A stretch of DNA of 64,000 nt from Leptodactylus fallax. Taxonomy: Eukaryota; Chordata; Amphibia; Anura; Leptodactylidae. Under the pieces are notes generated by a model, which saw only the letters and a list, made by a program, of their open reading frames with translations, did not search any database and was not told the DNA's origin. Below, in pieces: positions 1-11,305 of the stretch. The number at the start of each line of letters is the position of its first letter. Positions within the stretch are counted from its first letter, which is position 1. Where the stretch lies: positions 329,501-393,500 of the forward strand of contig CAMRHE010000653.1 of assembly GCA_947044405.1 (NCBI GenBank), read 5' to 3'. The position numbers were made by a program, and so were the translations under genes.

Positions 1-242
1 CTTGGCTCGCTCCCTAGAAGAGGCCCTTGAATTGAAGGCCGAGTTAGAGAGGCTCAACAAGCAACTGCGCACTGAAATGGAGGATTTGGTTAGCTCCAAG
101 GATGAAGTTGAGAAAAACCTGGAATCTGTGCAGATATTGTATGAGAACAAAGCTAATGCTTATGAGATGCTGGAAAAGGCCAAGAGAGAATTGGCCTTCC
201 AGACAGAAGACATGAGGATTCAGTTTGAAGGAAACCTGTCTA

Positions 243-1809
243 CAGTCATGGCTAAAAGTTTTGAGAATGATACAAATATTAATTTTTACAAAGTCTACTG
301 CTTCAGTTTTTGTAATGGCAATTTGCATATACTCCAGAATGTTATAAAGAGTGATCAGCTTAACAGCAATTACTTGCAAAGTCAATATTTGCCTAGAAAA
401 TGAACTTTATCCCCCAAAACACATTTCAACATCATTGCAGCCCTGCCTTAAAAGGACCACCTAACATCGTTTCAGTGATTGCTCCATTAACACAGGTGTG
501 TGTGTTGATGAGGACAGGGCTGGAGATCAATCTGTCATGATTAAGTAAGAATGACACCACTGGACACTTTAAAAGGAGGCTGGTGCTTGCCATCATTGTT
601 TCTCTTCTGTTAACCATGGTTATCTCTAAAGAAACACGTGCAGTCATCATTGCACTGCACAAAAATGGCCTAACTGGGAAGAGTATTGCAGCTAGAAAGA
701 TTGCACCTCAGTCAACAATCTATCGCATCATCAAGAACTTCAAGGAGAGAGGTTCCATTGGTGCCAAAAAAGCTCCAGGGCGCCCAAGAAAGACCAGCAA
801 GCGGCAGGACCGTCTCTTAAAAGTGTTTCAGCTGCGGGATCGGGCTACCAGCAGTGCAGAGCTTGCTTAGGAATGGCAGCAGGCAGGTGTGAGTGCATCT
901 GCACGCACTGTGAGGCGGAGACTCTTGGAGCAAGGCCTGGTCTCAAGGAGGGCAGCAAAGAAACCACTTCTCTCTAGAAAAAACATCAGGGACAGACTGA
1001 TATTCTGCAAAAGGTACAGGGAGTGGACTGCTGAGGACTGGGGTAAAGTCATTTTCTCTGATGAATCCCCTTTTCGATTGTTTGGAACATCTGGAAAACA
1101 GCTTATTCGGAGAAGAAGAGGTGAGCGCTACCACCAGTCTTGTCTCATGCCAACTGTAAAGCATCCTGAAACCATTCATGTGTGGGGTTGCTTCTCAGCC
1201 AAGGGAATCGGCTCTCTCACAGTCTTGCCTAAAAACACAGCCATGAATAAAGAATGGTACCAGAATGTCCTCCAAGAGCAACTTCTCCCAACCGTCCAAG
1301 AGCAGTTTGGCGCTCAACAATGCCTTTTCCAGCATGATGGAGCACCTTGCCATAAAGCAAAGGTGATAACTAAATGGCTCAGGGAACAAAACATAGAGAT
1401 TTTGGGTCCATGGCCTGGAAACTCCCCAGATCTTAATCCCATTGAGAACTTGTGGTCAATCATCAAGAGACGGGTGGACAAACAAAAACCAACAAATTCA
1501 GACAAAATTAAAGCATTGATTCTGCAAGAATGGACTGCTATCAGTCAGGATTTGGTCCAGAAGTTGATTGAGAGCATGCCAGGGAGAATTGCAGAGGTCC
1601 TGAAGAAGAAGGGTCAACACTGCAAATATTGACTTGCTGCATTAACTCATTCTAACTGTCAATATAAGCTTCTGTTACTCATAATATGAATGCAATTATA
1701 TTTCTGTATGTGATAAAAACATCTGACAAACACACATAAAAACCAGAGGGCAGCAGATCATGTGAAAATATAATATTTGTATCATTCTCAAAACTTTTGG
1801 CCATGACTG
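243..1809 (+). mobile_element. Tc1-like DNA transposon, near full length
   Basis: Terminal inverted repeats of about 39 bp (CAGTCATGGCTAAAAG at the left, its complement with few mismatches at the right) are flanked by TA at 241-242 and 1810-1811, the expected target duplication. The 1567-bp element carries one transposase frame on the plus strand. It resembles the abundant Tc1 family of fish and frogs. It interrupts the chimeric frame at a codon boundary. Confidence 0.93.
616..1632 (+). pseudogene. Tc1-like transposase with one nonsense codon
   Basis: The frame starts at ATG 616 and would encode about 338 residues, the usual size for a Tc1 transposase. An N-terminal helix-turn-helix region (ETRAVIIALHKNG, STIYRIIK) is followed by an AT-hook-like stretch (GRPRK), then the DDE catalytic domain. 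The catalytic residues are Asp at 1060-1062 (FSDES), Asp at 1336-1338 (QHDGAPCH) and Glu at 1444-1446 (NPIENLW), with 35 residues between the last two. A single in-frame TAG at 868-870 (probably CAG to TAG) disables it; no frameshift is visible. Apart from that stop the catalytic triad is intact, so the copy looks fairly young. Confidence 0.92.
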
Positions 1810-3583
1810 TAATTTATCTGCGGAGATTGTAGATCTAAAAATGCCTGTTGCTAAATTAAGGGTGCAAGTGAACAAGCAGGAGGAAATCAAGAAACAGCTG
1901 GAATTTCAGATGGATCAAGTGAAGCGTGAATCAGAAATAAAGTTGGAAGAGCGCACTTCTCAGATTGAACAGTTAAAAACCAAAGTGGAATCTAAAAAAG
2001 AAGAATCGGATCGATTGCAGCAGTCTTTATCCAATACGGAACCGTCGGCATCTGCACTATCTTCAAATCTGGCAGCACTAGAAGATGAGAGAGACTCGCT
2101 GCAGAGCCTGTTAACCTCTAAAGAATCAGAGCTGTTATCCATGAAAAATGTGATTCAAGAAATAGAGTCTTTATTCAACCAAGAGCAAGATAAGAGAGCC
2201 ACTGAGATACGGGACTTGAACGAAAGACTTGACAAAAAGTCTGCAGATGAGCAGAAGCTTTATCAGAAGATGTTGGAGGATCAATCCCATATTATTCAGG
2301 GAACAGTGGGGTAAGCAGAAAATATTATCCAGGATGCTGACCTGACAAATGTTAGAAGAACATTGCAGAATATCCTAGAATTAGGAGGCATAGTGAATAA
2401 AGAGATGGCATCTACATCTGCTGCCATAGAAGATGTCAGGAAGATTGAGGAAGCTCTGCAAGTTGCAATAGTAAAAACTGAGATGGAGGCTGTGCAGAAA
2501 AATGTGGCAATGAAGAAAGTTCCGGAACTGGAATCAGAGATTTGTGCGCTACAGAAGGCGGTAGAATTGAAGAAAGCTGCCAGCATAGAGGCAGAGAAAG
2601 TAGAACCATTAAGGCATCCAGAACATGTAATCAAAAAGCATCTGGGTACTGACAGAAAAAACTGTGATGGTGAAAACTTGGTATCCCAGTCCTCCGGTGT
2701 TAGCACAGGGAATGAAAATAACTTGAAGAATGTTGAGATGACGATATCACCAGCTCCTGTACTGTCAGAAAAGGGTTGGCACGAAAATTCTTGCAATCTA
2801 TCACAGTATCGTAACATGCCTCCAGAAAGTTGTGCGTATGAGAGAGAGGAGGTAAGACTAGAGTGTGGAAGTGGTCCTTCTGCTGCCGTGCAGGTGTGGA
2901 AGCATTATACAGAAACCATTCCAATGTATGATGTGGCAGTTGTTAAAGACATACCAGAAAATGTAGTTCAGTGTGATCTATTTTGTGAGAGTGTACTGTA
3001 TGGCCCTTGTGCAGAAGAAGATATTGCGGAACAGAGCTTGTGTATCTTAAACAAAGAGGAGATGAAGCAGCCTATGTCTCCTAAACTTCTAAGCCTTGAT
3101 GGTGATGGCAAAGTTTGCTTTGAGATGAAGGTTACAGAAAAAGTACCCGTGAAACATTTATACTCTAAAGACATTGAGGTGCATGAAGTACATGTTAGTT
3201 GGTCTCTGAACTCCTGTGGATTTGTGATAGGTGAAGATGAAGATTCTTATGGCTATTTACTAAAGGGATCAAAGTCATGCAATGGGATGGCTGAAGACTA
3301 TGGCGAGAAATATGATGAAAATGATGTGATCCCCTGTATGGCGAATTGTGAAGGTGATAAAGTAAAGCTTGCCTTTGCACAGAATGGCCAGGATCTTCGC
3401 GTAGCAGTGAAAGTGATGAGAAAACGGAAAATTCGACGGAGCGGAATTTGGAAGAAAAGACCGCCAGATTGGGACTTCTGGAGAGACACTGGACAGGCAT
3501 AATTGGTTGAAGAGGGAGTTCATCATAAGATGTCTCGTCCCATTGTAGCTCACCCCATGGGTAGTGAGCTGAGGGGGAGGGTA

Positions 3584-4024
3584 TGTGAGTATGTGAACCA
3601 GAGGGCGCTGTTGAGCGACCCAGACCCAGGCCAGAAAAAGCTCTCAGCCACGCCTTTATGGGGGTGGCATGTAACTCCAGAGGACTGGAGTATCCGGCAC
3701 AGAGCAGGAAATGGTGGACCAGTTGGACAGATAGACGGTCTGTGCCAGAGGGGCTGGGGCCACAGGGGACTTTTGCTGAGTAGAGCATTAGTCCGGCTGC
3801 TCAAGTGAACCAGAGGCTAGTTAGGGGCTCAAGGAGTCAGTTAGTGCCCTAACTGTGGCTTAGGTTTTTGTTGTTTTGTTATGTTGCAGTTAAGCTGAAT
3901 AAAGCCCGTTTATTTTACACTTGGACCGTCTGAAAGCGATCTTTCCGGCGCCCAGTACCACGAACCACCGCTGTCCGGACCAGGAGTCTGCTGCCATTTT
4001 GAGTCTAATTCCCCCAAGTTGTCA
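3584..4024 (+). mobile_element. Putative LTR (3' LTR-like block)
   Basis: A purine run (GAGGGGGAGGG, 3571-3581) like a polypurine tract directly precedes TGTGAG at 3584. AATAAA lies at 3898-3903 with GT/T-rich sequence around it, and the block ends near GTCA at 4021-4024 where Helitron homology begins. No matching second LTR is in the window and exact ends are not proven. It could instead be an unrelated 3' UTR. Confidence 0.4.
3898..3903 (+). promoter_or_regulatory. Polyadenylation signal AATAAA in the LTR-like block
   Basis: A canonical AATAAA lies about 395 bases downstream of the chimeric ORF stop. It could serve that transcript or form the R/U5 boundary signal of an LTR. Confidence 0.45.
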
Positions 4025-6527
4025 CAATACACATCCAAGAGCATCACTGGAACGTCCGTCCCATCCTGGGACCCTTGCACCTTGTTTCCTCTTGCAAAAT
4101 ACTTTTCTCGATTTATTCCATGTATAATATTTTGGAACATCTGAATATAACAAAGTACTTGCAAATGGATCTGCTTGACATAGGAGAAAGCTGTCAATGC
4201 TGTATTGGGTGGTCGAGCAGCTCTTTACTCTGCATTCTTGGGAGTAAAATAAACTTGTTGTCCATTTTCAAGATGGACACTGAGATGATCTACAGTCGGA
4301 TGTCTTTCATGGATGAGAAAATTTAGTAATCGCCACACGGTTTCATTACTACTCATATACCTTCCCATCTGATACAGCATAATCTCATCAGATGTACATT
4401 TTGGATTCTCGAGCTGGAAAACTGCCATATCACTGCCCTTGTTAACCTATTTGCAAATATATTAAATTGACTTAACAGAGTTACAATATTCTACGTTAAT
4501 GTGCGCATCAAACATTTTGGAAGGCAGTGGAGCGTACGGTACAACCCATCGATTATCTATTTCAAGATCTGTGTTTTGTTTAACCCGTTTTAATCTGATT
4601 GTTGCAGTATATCCTCCCTGTTCAGGTTTCCGTCTTCTGTAAAGAGGATAACCATCATCTCCTGTTTGTGTTTCTACAATCAAGTTGCGAGGATACTTTT
4701 TAGTACATTTTCCTTCCTTCATACATGGCGATCTTGGGTTAATTGGCCCACATGGCCCATGGAAATAGTTTCAAAAAGTACCAGATCCTCTTCTGGATTT
4801 GGAAGCTCAGCAGAAATAACACTGTCAATTTGATCAGGGCATATCTTATCCTTTAGCCATATCAGTAAATGAGCATGTGGAAGACCTCTTTTTTGCCACT
4901 CAATTGAATACATCCAACACTGACTTTCAACAAAAATGTAACACTTTGTAATTATGTCCATGAGCTTGATCAGTTTTTGTTTAAAAACCCTTGCTATTAA
5001 ATCATGTCGATCAGAGGGGCCCTGACCATCCAGAAGCTCTTCCTTTATCTCTGGCCAAGTTGGATTACATGTTACTGTAATAAACAAATCAGGACGACCA
5101 TATATCCGAACATCTATCATGGCGTCCTGAGCATACTGATGCATATGTCTGGGACTTCCAGTAAATGTAGCCGGTAAAATAAACATACGTCCAATGTCAG
5201 CCACGTTGCCATCATTTGCAACAGCATCCCTTAAATGAATGTATTCATCCACTCTAAGTTTTTGTTGGTCCAATCGTATGTACAAAAGACGCTCACTTTC
5301 CACCTTGGCATACATATCAACTATAAATTGATGAAAAAGTTGCCTACACTGTAAAATGTGGTTAGAAGACCCATGTCTGATCATTATTTGGTAGGCATAA
5401 AAGTCCATAGCTGATATTTTTTTATTGGTTGGCCTAGCAGTCTTGAGATCAGTCTGTGTTAGATTAAAGTGATAGCCATCTTGGCCATTCCAAAATATTA
5501 TCGGATATTGTGTGTTTCTGCAATACGTTGAAGATTGTCGCTTGGTCGCTGAATAATTATATCTCGGCTTTGAAAGTCCTATCCAACCAGTACAATAGCT
5601 ACTTCGTTAACAGTGGGAGAATGAGATCGCCTTTCATGTTCACCAAACGGTGTCTTGTCTGCTCTTATTACAACTTGATATTCATCACGTGGCATTCTTT
5701 CTAAGGCTGTTTTGAAAAGTTTTATTAACTGATTGTGCTGATGGAAAAATCTTTGCAAATTCAACACAATCTCTTTTTTTGTCTCAAGTATAGCTTCACA
5801 ATGTCTATCAGCTTGCATTTCTTCGTCTCCCAAAAAATAAATTTGTAAAAACTTTGGATCTTCATTTGCTACAGGAAGCATTGAACCGATTTTGTGATAT
5901 ATTTGGCCCTGGACTTTAAAAGTTGGCATAAATCCTGCCTCCTGGAGTCCAGCTGTCGTACCAAAGGATGTCATCTGGAAAGAAGAATTGTATCTCCTAA
6001 TATTTTGCAGAAAATGCTTTGACTCGGGAGTTGTTCCTGACATGTATGAAAGAAGTGGTTCAGGAGATGGATCTAAAGGTGGCAAACTGACTTTGCCATT
6101 TGAGCAGCACATACCAGGCGATTCCAAGTTAAACTTCTTTGCTTGACAATGTTGGAATATTATGTCCATTTTGCCAATTATGACTTTCTGATGTGACCTA
6201 TAGTCTTGAATTGGGTTGTAGTGAAATGCTTCCAAACACAAATCAGCCTGCACACGTTGTATATGTCGTATGCGGTCATTTTCAGAACGTTCATCCTTTT
6301 GTTCAGATGTTTCCATATTCCTTGCTTCAGCCTGCCTTATCTGATTCTTGTAAAGACGACATTCCCGTTGCTCTGATGTCTCAGCTGGCTTACATTTAAC
6401 CAGTCTCATCCATTTCTTTTTCAAGCCAAGAGTCATGTTGGTCACTTGTCTCAGCTCTTTGACACAATTTTGCGTTCTTAGCTTTTGAATGAACTTGTCC
6501 AATAGATGGTCGTTTTTTGGGCGGCAT
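4025..6527 (-). pseudogene. Helitron Rep (HUH nuclease) fragment, broken
   Basis: The protein probably begins MPPKKRPSIGQ at 6527 and soon shifts frame. Further frameshifts lie between about 5400 and 5600 and near 4720. The Helitron-like N-terminal domain covers about 6450-5580. The rolling-circle nuclease follows, with the HUH motif in KRGLPHAHLLIWL near 4870-4905 and the conserved GKCTKKYPRN near 4690-4715. The tyrosine motif reads SVKSI-stop-YICK-stop-VNKGSD: the first catalytic Tyr is TAT at 4461-4459, and the second is a TAG stop at 4449-4447. Homology continues through ENGQQVYFT (about 4245) to FCKRKQGARVPGWDG near 4090-4050. It would nick and transfer single strands during rolling-circle transposition, but this copy is dead. 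Confidence 0.85.
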
Positions 6528-6530
6528 TTT
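4025..6530 (-). mobile_element. Helitron, 5' half only
   Basis: The minus strand encodes a Helitron replication initiator from about 6527 down to about 4025, where homology stops against the LTR-like block. The PIF1-type helicase half and the 3' hairpin/CTRR end are absent from the window. The 5' TC terminus is not identifiable; related leader sequence may extend to about 6770. Confidence 0.85.
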
Positions 6531-6836
6531 AAAAAACAGTCCTTAGTATTATGACCCTTTAGTCTTCACCTGACACTGATAAGTGATGTAATAGGATGAA
6601 TAGTAAATACAGAGCAGCCTTCACACAGTATTACTACGACCTGAAGGATCTCACATCTTAGTAATGAAAACCGCCTCACAGGCAGACTTGTGTAGTTGCC
6701 CATAGCAACCAATCAGAGCTCAGCTTTCACTTTACCTCAGCAGCTTCAGTGATGAAAGCTCCCTGTATATTAGGCAATAATGACAATCTTACTATGAAAC
6801 AGTTTTCACCTGACCAATATTGCTGCTCAGTAAGGC
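6531..6836. other. Helitron leader or unassigned repeat DNA
   Basis: AT-rich noncoding DNA between the Helitron start and a hairpin repeat. It includes a segment (CCCATAGCAACCAATCAG near 6700) that looks like a dispersed frog repeat. No gene seen. Confidence 0.4.
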
Positions 6837-6962
6837 TGCTTGCACACTTCAGTATTTTTCACGGGTCTCCGGGCCATGGATTCTACAGCTCCATAAACAT
6901 TCTATGGAACCACCAAATCCATGGGCCGGAGGCCCGTGAAAATACTGTAGTGTGCAAGCAAC
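6837..6962. repeat. Foldback MITE-like hairpin
   Basis: Arms of about 46 bp (6837-6882 and 6916-6962) are near-perfect complements: CTGCTTGCACAC at the left matches GTGTGCAAGCA at the right. The loop is about 33 bp. No transposase. Confidence 0.8.
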
Positions 6963-6984
6963 CAGTAAGGATACCAGACATGTT

Positions 6985-7400
6985 TTGTCAATGTGTGCAT
7001 GTGTTCATGCACGTGTGTTCTGTGTATATGTATGTGTGTGTGTGTGCGCATGTGATCCATGTGTTTGTGCGTGCACAGTGCAAGTGTCCGTGCGTGCGGT
7101 AGGTGTGTGTGAGTACGCATGTGATATGTTCATCCGTGTGCGTAGGGTGCATCCATCTCAGTGTGTTTGCATGTGTGTCTGTTCCTTACGTTCGTGTGTG
7201 TGTGTGTGCATGTAGTATTTATGGAGTGGTGTTGTGGTATTTGTGGGGTGGTGTTTGTGTTGTGTGTGTCTAGCGTGGTCTGGTGTTTGTGTGGTGTGTT
7301 GTGGCATTTGTGGAGTGTTGTGCTTGTGGGTTGGTGTATGTGTGCTGTCTGTGTGATGTTTGTATGGTGTTTGTGAAATGTTTATGTGTTGTGTGTTGTG
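6985..7400. repeat. GT-rich low-complexity tract
   Basis: Degenerate TG/TGTG-rich sequence. Open frames here are all Cys/Val/His-rich products of the dinucleotide bias. Confidence 0.85.
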
Positions 7401-7500
7401 GTGCGGCTCCTTTAGCAGCTACTCTTTGGCGCCGTTGCTATAATCCGTCCCTGTCAGTCACAACTGTTGTTTTCCCCTCAGCACTGTCACTTTCACCTTC

Positions 7501-7865
7501 ACATTTCTCCATTATATGTATAGGGCCTAACTTCGGGGGCCCCAATCTGATGACTGGGGGACGCTAGCAATATTTAACGTGCGCAGTATTCTGCTCCTTT
7601 GGGTGGAGAGGGAGCGTGCCAGATTTCACCCAAATCGGGCGAGAACTGTGGATTTGTATAGAGCGGGCTACTACAGATTTCACATTTCCCCATTATATGT
7701 ATAGGGCCTAAATTCGGGGGCCCCAATCTCATGACGGGGGGACGCTAGCAAGATGTAACATGCACAGTATTCTACTCCTGTGGGTGGAGAGGGGGCATGT
7801 CAAATTTCACCCAAATCGGGCGAGAACTGTGGATTTGTATAGAGCGGGCTACTACAGATTTTGAG
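7501..7865. repeat. Two-copy tandem duplication, 181-bp unit
   Basis: ACATTTCTCCATTATATGTA at 7501 recurs at 7682 as a near-identical unit; the copies differ by scattered substitutions. Both contain the segment CACCCAAATCGGGCGAGAAC. Confidence 0.85.
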
Positions 7866-8300
7866 TTTTATATATATAGATAATGCCCCCTTATAAATAG
7901 TCCATGTCTATAAATAGTGCCCACTAACAGTAATTTTCCCTCCTTATAAATAGTTCCTCCTTATCAGTAATAGACCCCCTTTATAAATAATAGCGCTCCC
8001 TTTTAAATAATCCCGACTTATAGTTCCCCCTTTTAAATATCCTCCCCATTGTAAATAGTTTGCCCTTATTTAGAAAGGGGGGTGACTACTCATAGGGGCT
8101 CTTATTTATAATGGGAAAACTTTATAAGTGGGGGGACTACTTATTTATAATAATGCTCCTATTATATTAGCCCCCTTTATAAATAATAGCCCCTACCTTG
8201 TAATAGCCCTCCTTAAATATAATAGTTCTGCCTTATAAATTGCCCCCCTTACAAATGATAGGTCCATGTTCATAAAGAACTGCTCCCTCAGCAGTAAGTG
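7866..8300. repeat. Degenerate TTATAAATAG-rich repeat
   Basis: Many imperfect copies of CCCTTATAAATAGT-like words on both strands, without a fixed period. No coding potential. Confidence 0.6.
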
Positions 8301-10015
8301 TACCCTTAATCTTTACAAAAAAAAAGTAAAATAAAATTTCCTCCATGATCCCTTCCCCCAATGAGTGAATGCTGAAGATCTGGGGGACCCACTATACTGT
8401 ACAGAGGTTGCTATGAAGTGCCTAGTGGGCTTATACACCTTGATCTAAATGTATACTAAGAACCTTGTGTTCATTTTTGTAGGTTTTACTGAGAAGTAAA
8501 AGATCAATGTGTAATACTGGGATGTGCGGCCCAAATCTCTGTAGGGGAGAGGAGAAAACAAAATCTAAATAAAAAAAAAAGTTAATTTCTAAAGTCCAAA
8601 ATTATCTTGACTATAAGGCAGCAGGTAATACCAATATATCTGGTATGTATTTATCATAGTCCATAGAATACGCCCATATAAAGTGATTGTCGGAATAAAT
8701 TCCTAGAGAAACTACCGATAAAAGGTTATATCATGAATTAAATGTATTCCTATTTACAGAATAGGACATAAGAGTCAGATCGTGAGAAAGGGGCTATAAT
8801 CTACAAACCTGTGCGGTGGATGGGACATTCATGTGAATAATGTGATGTACATTAGCACATCAAGTAGACAATTGGCTGGGACCATAACAGTAGGTGGTTG
8901 GAGGAGGAGAAGGAGCAGCATCTGAATAGGAATACGTTTTTCTTTAATATGCGGGCAGTCAGTGGTGTATTTTGGGGGGGCGGCACACACAATATGACTT
9001 TTATGCTAATCCCAAACTCAGTTTATGAAGAAAAGTAGTTAAATATTTTCATTTATTATGGGTCAGCCTGTGTTCCCTGGGGCTAAGCTTTATTTTAGCT
9101 ACACCCCTGTCCCCATCCTGTAGTTATGCACTGACTGCTTGCACTTTAGTAAGAAATGTACCTTGTATGCTAATTTCTATATTGGCTTACAAAGAAAAGA
9201 AGGTAAACGCTGTCTACTATCATCCATCTTGTGTTATCCCTGGGGCCGTGCCTTGTTTTCACCAGTAAATAAACTGTGATGTGTTGCCTCCGCAATTTTT
9301 ATTGCATTGCTTTTTTGTTGCAACCCTCAAGGAGACAATACTATATACGATACATTACAGTTGGGGGTGGGAGAGGCCACTAAAGATCTTGCATTATGGC
9401 CCAGGATCTTCATGTTACACTTCTGGTTAGAAAAAAACGAAAGCAGAGAGTAATTTGGTGATAGGTCTCATGTTGGCAGCGGACTAATCTTTGACTGTCC
9501 AGGCGTTCAACAGTAAACAGATATTTATTGAGGAACAATAATAATACACTGTATTCTGTAACTTATGATCTCAGCTACTTGTCTGTGAGCTCCATGTGCT
9601 CTGTTCTGTGCTGTAGCTACAAAGAGAGAAACAACAGAGAGGAACTTCCTGGTTTTCTTACTCTAGCCCCCACCTCTTTAACAGAGCTTTATTAACAACT
9701 TAACACTATGCCTAGAGACAGAAGCGGAAGAGATGTGGCTTACTAGAAGAAATGGCAGAAACCTTTCTACGTGATGAGGGAAAATAATACTGGGATGTTT
9801 TACCTCACACACTGAGAACATTCACCTCATACACCATGTACTAGTGTAATAGGACATTAGTGTATTGTCTTCTACCTCACAGTAGGGATAGTTTTTACCT
9901 CACATGGTGTGTGCCCCTCCATTGTCCACGTCATGTATCTGCCTCACAAACTGCAGACATGGCTGACACCTCATACAGTCCTACTATTATAATGTGACGT
10001 CTGCAGCTTCCCTCA
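8301..10015. other. Noncoding DNA, nothing recognised
   Basis: AT-rich sequence with short homopolymers and a G8 run near 8974. No convincing exon, RNA gene or mobile-element terminus was seen. Confidence 0.5.
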
Positions 10016-10770
10016 TGTGTTCATGTGGAGATGGATGAGGACAGGCCGTGTGTCACATGTTACTTCACTGAATGTGGTGGATCTGGGGGGGGGAACACAT
10101 GTAATGGAGATGGTAATACTGCGGAGAGAGGAGCAGCCTGGGAGGAGAGAGAAGCTTCAGTATGGAAACTGCAATATGAAGATGATTCAATATGGAGACT
10201 TATTATATGACCTCCATCAGGGTACTGATCCTGGGTATAGGTCATTGGCTCCCTTTCTCTGTATATCACTTCTATTATGTATCCTGTTCTGTTCTATTTT
10301 CACTCTATTGGTATCAAACCTCCATTTTTATCATTTCTATATGCCATATACCGGACCTGTATATGCAGGTTATTGGTTCCTTCTTCACTTTGGGGGTTCT
10401 ACACCCATAGCTGTTATCTATAGTCTATATGAAGCCTATGGGGGGCAGTTTCCTGGGTCCCCTCCTTGTATATGGAGTCTAGTGATTTGTATAAGCCCTC
10501 CATGGTACCTGTATGGTATATAGAGTATATTATGTGCAGGTTACTAGATATCCTCTCTGTGTATAGCCTTGTTTGATAGGTGACCTCCCTACACATGGAC
10601 ACTGCAGACTTCTTGTACATGATGTGAGGATTCTCCAGTTTCTATATAGTTATTATCCACCATAGAACAGCAGTTTACATTATATATCCTCCATGTCTCC
10701 TGGTCATTGTATATTTGATATGGAGGATGATATTTGTTGAGGAGACTATATGCAGTATCAGTATCAGACC
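10016..10770. other. Noncoding DNA with a fortuitous 168-codon frame
   Basis: The open frame 10017-10523 encodes Tyr/Leu/Phe-rich sequence typical of translated TAT/CTT-rich DNA and matches no family I know. No other feature seen. Confidence 0.45.
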
Positions 10771-10775
10771 ATGCG

Positions 10776-10824
10776 CTAGGTCAGTGTGCTATCCGGGTTT
10801 TTCCTGGATAACACACTGACCCAT
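10776..10824. repeat. Short hairpin at the edge of a MITE
   Basis: GTCAGTGTGCTATCC and the complement GGATAACACACTGAC form a stem with a short T-rich loop. The following sequence to about 11080 ends GCTAGATTCACATCT, resembling the ends of other dispersed repeats here. Confidence 0.65.
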
Positions 10825-11084
10825 TCATTTCTGTCGGATCAATGTATATGACTGTGTATTATACAGATCAGTGTGTGGGTCGACAGTCCAGGCCGCAAAG
10901 CGTAAGACAGGTCTTATTCCTGTCCGGTTTTGTGGCCGTGCTTCCACGTTCCCCGTTGAATGATTGGGACCGCAGAAGCACAGCCGGTGTACGGGTGGCA
11001 CATGGATGTCAATCACGGCTGGTGGCCCGCATACGGCTGTGTGCAAGGGGCCTAAGGCTAGATTCACATCTACATTAGGGGTCT

Positions 11085-11305
11085 CTGGATTCCGCCTAAA
11101 ATCGGCGGAGAGAAAAGTCCTCCAAGGAAGTTTTTTTTGAGCCAAAGGTAAGAGTGGATTGAGCAGAAGGTAGAAGTATAAGAGCTTCCTATAAATTTCC
11201 CATTCCTATTGTAGCCATTCTTGGCTTTGGCTCAAATAACCTCAACAAAATCTGCAACAAAAAAAGCTGTGTTTCTACAATCTGGAGACTCAGCCTAAAG
11301 GTTTT
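11085..11305. repeat. Dispersed palindromic repeat (copy 1 of 3)
   Basis: Contains TTTTTTTGAGCCAAAG and, inverted, CTTTGGCTCAAATAACCTCA. The same family recurs at 41470-41665 and 41705-41890. Confidence 0.7.

Larger units (their letters stand above)
2..3502 (+). pseudogene. Chimeric intronless ORF: myosin II / HIP1-like coiled coil / hnRNP U SPRY
   Basis: One frame is shared by 2-241, 1812-2314 and 2315-3502. Removing the Tc1 insert with one TA copy leaves the frame continuous. The only other break seen is a TAA at 2312-2314, explicable as CAA to TAA. Residues from 2 onward ([18 protein letters not shown]) resemble the rod of non-muscle myosin II (MYH9/MYH10). From about 1980 to 2460 the coiled coil resembles HIP1/HIP1R ([18 protein letters not shown] after the stop, then [12 protein letters not shown]). 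From about 3098 to 3413 it closely resembles the hnRNP U SPRY domain ([34 protein letters not shown]). The frame ends in a basic tail at TAA 3500-3502. There are no introns, and it continues beyond the left window edge. It is probably a retrotransposed or element-captured fusion. Family assignments are from memory; the SPRY and myosin parts are firmest. Confidence 0.6.

Noticed and set aside
2310..2316. GGGGTAAG read as a splice donor in the chimeric frame
   Set aside because: The sequence matches a donor, but family-like coding continues in the same frame immediately after, so a CAA-to-TAA nonsense change is simpler.
10017..10523. 168-codon plus-strand frame
   Set aside because: Composition (Tyr, Leu, Phe, Ile) reflects local base bias; no family recognised and no splice or promoter context.
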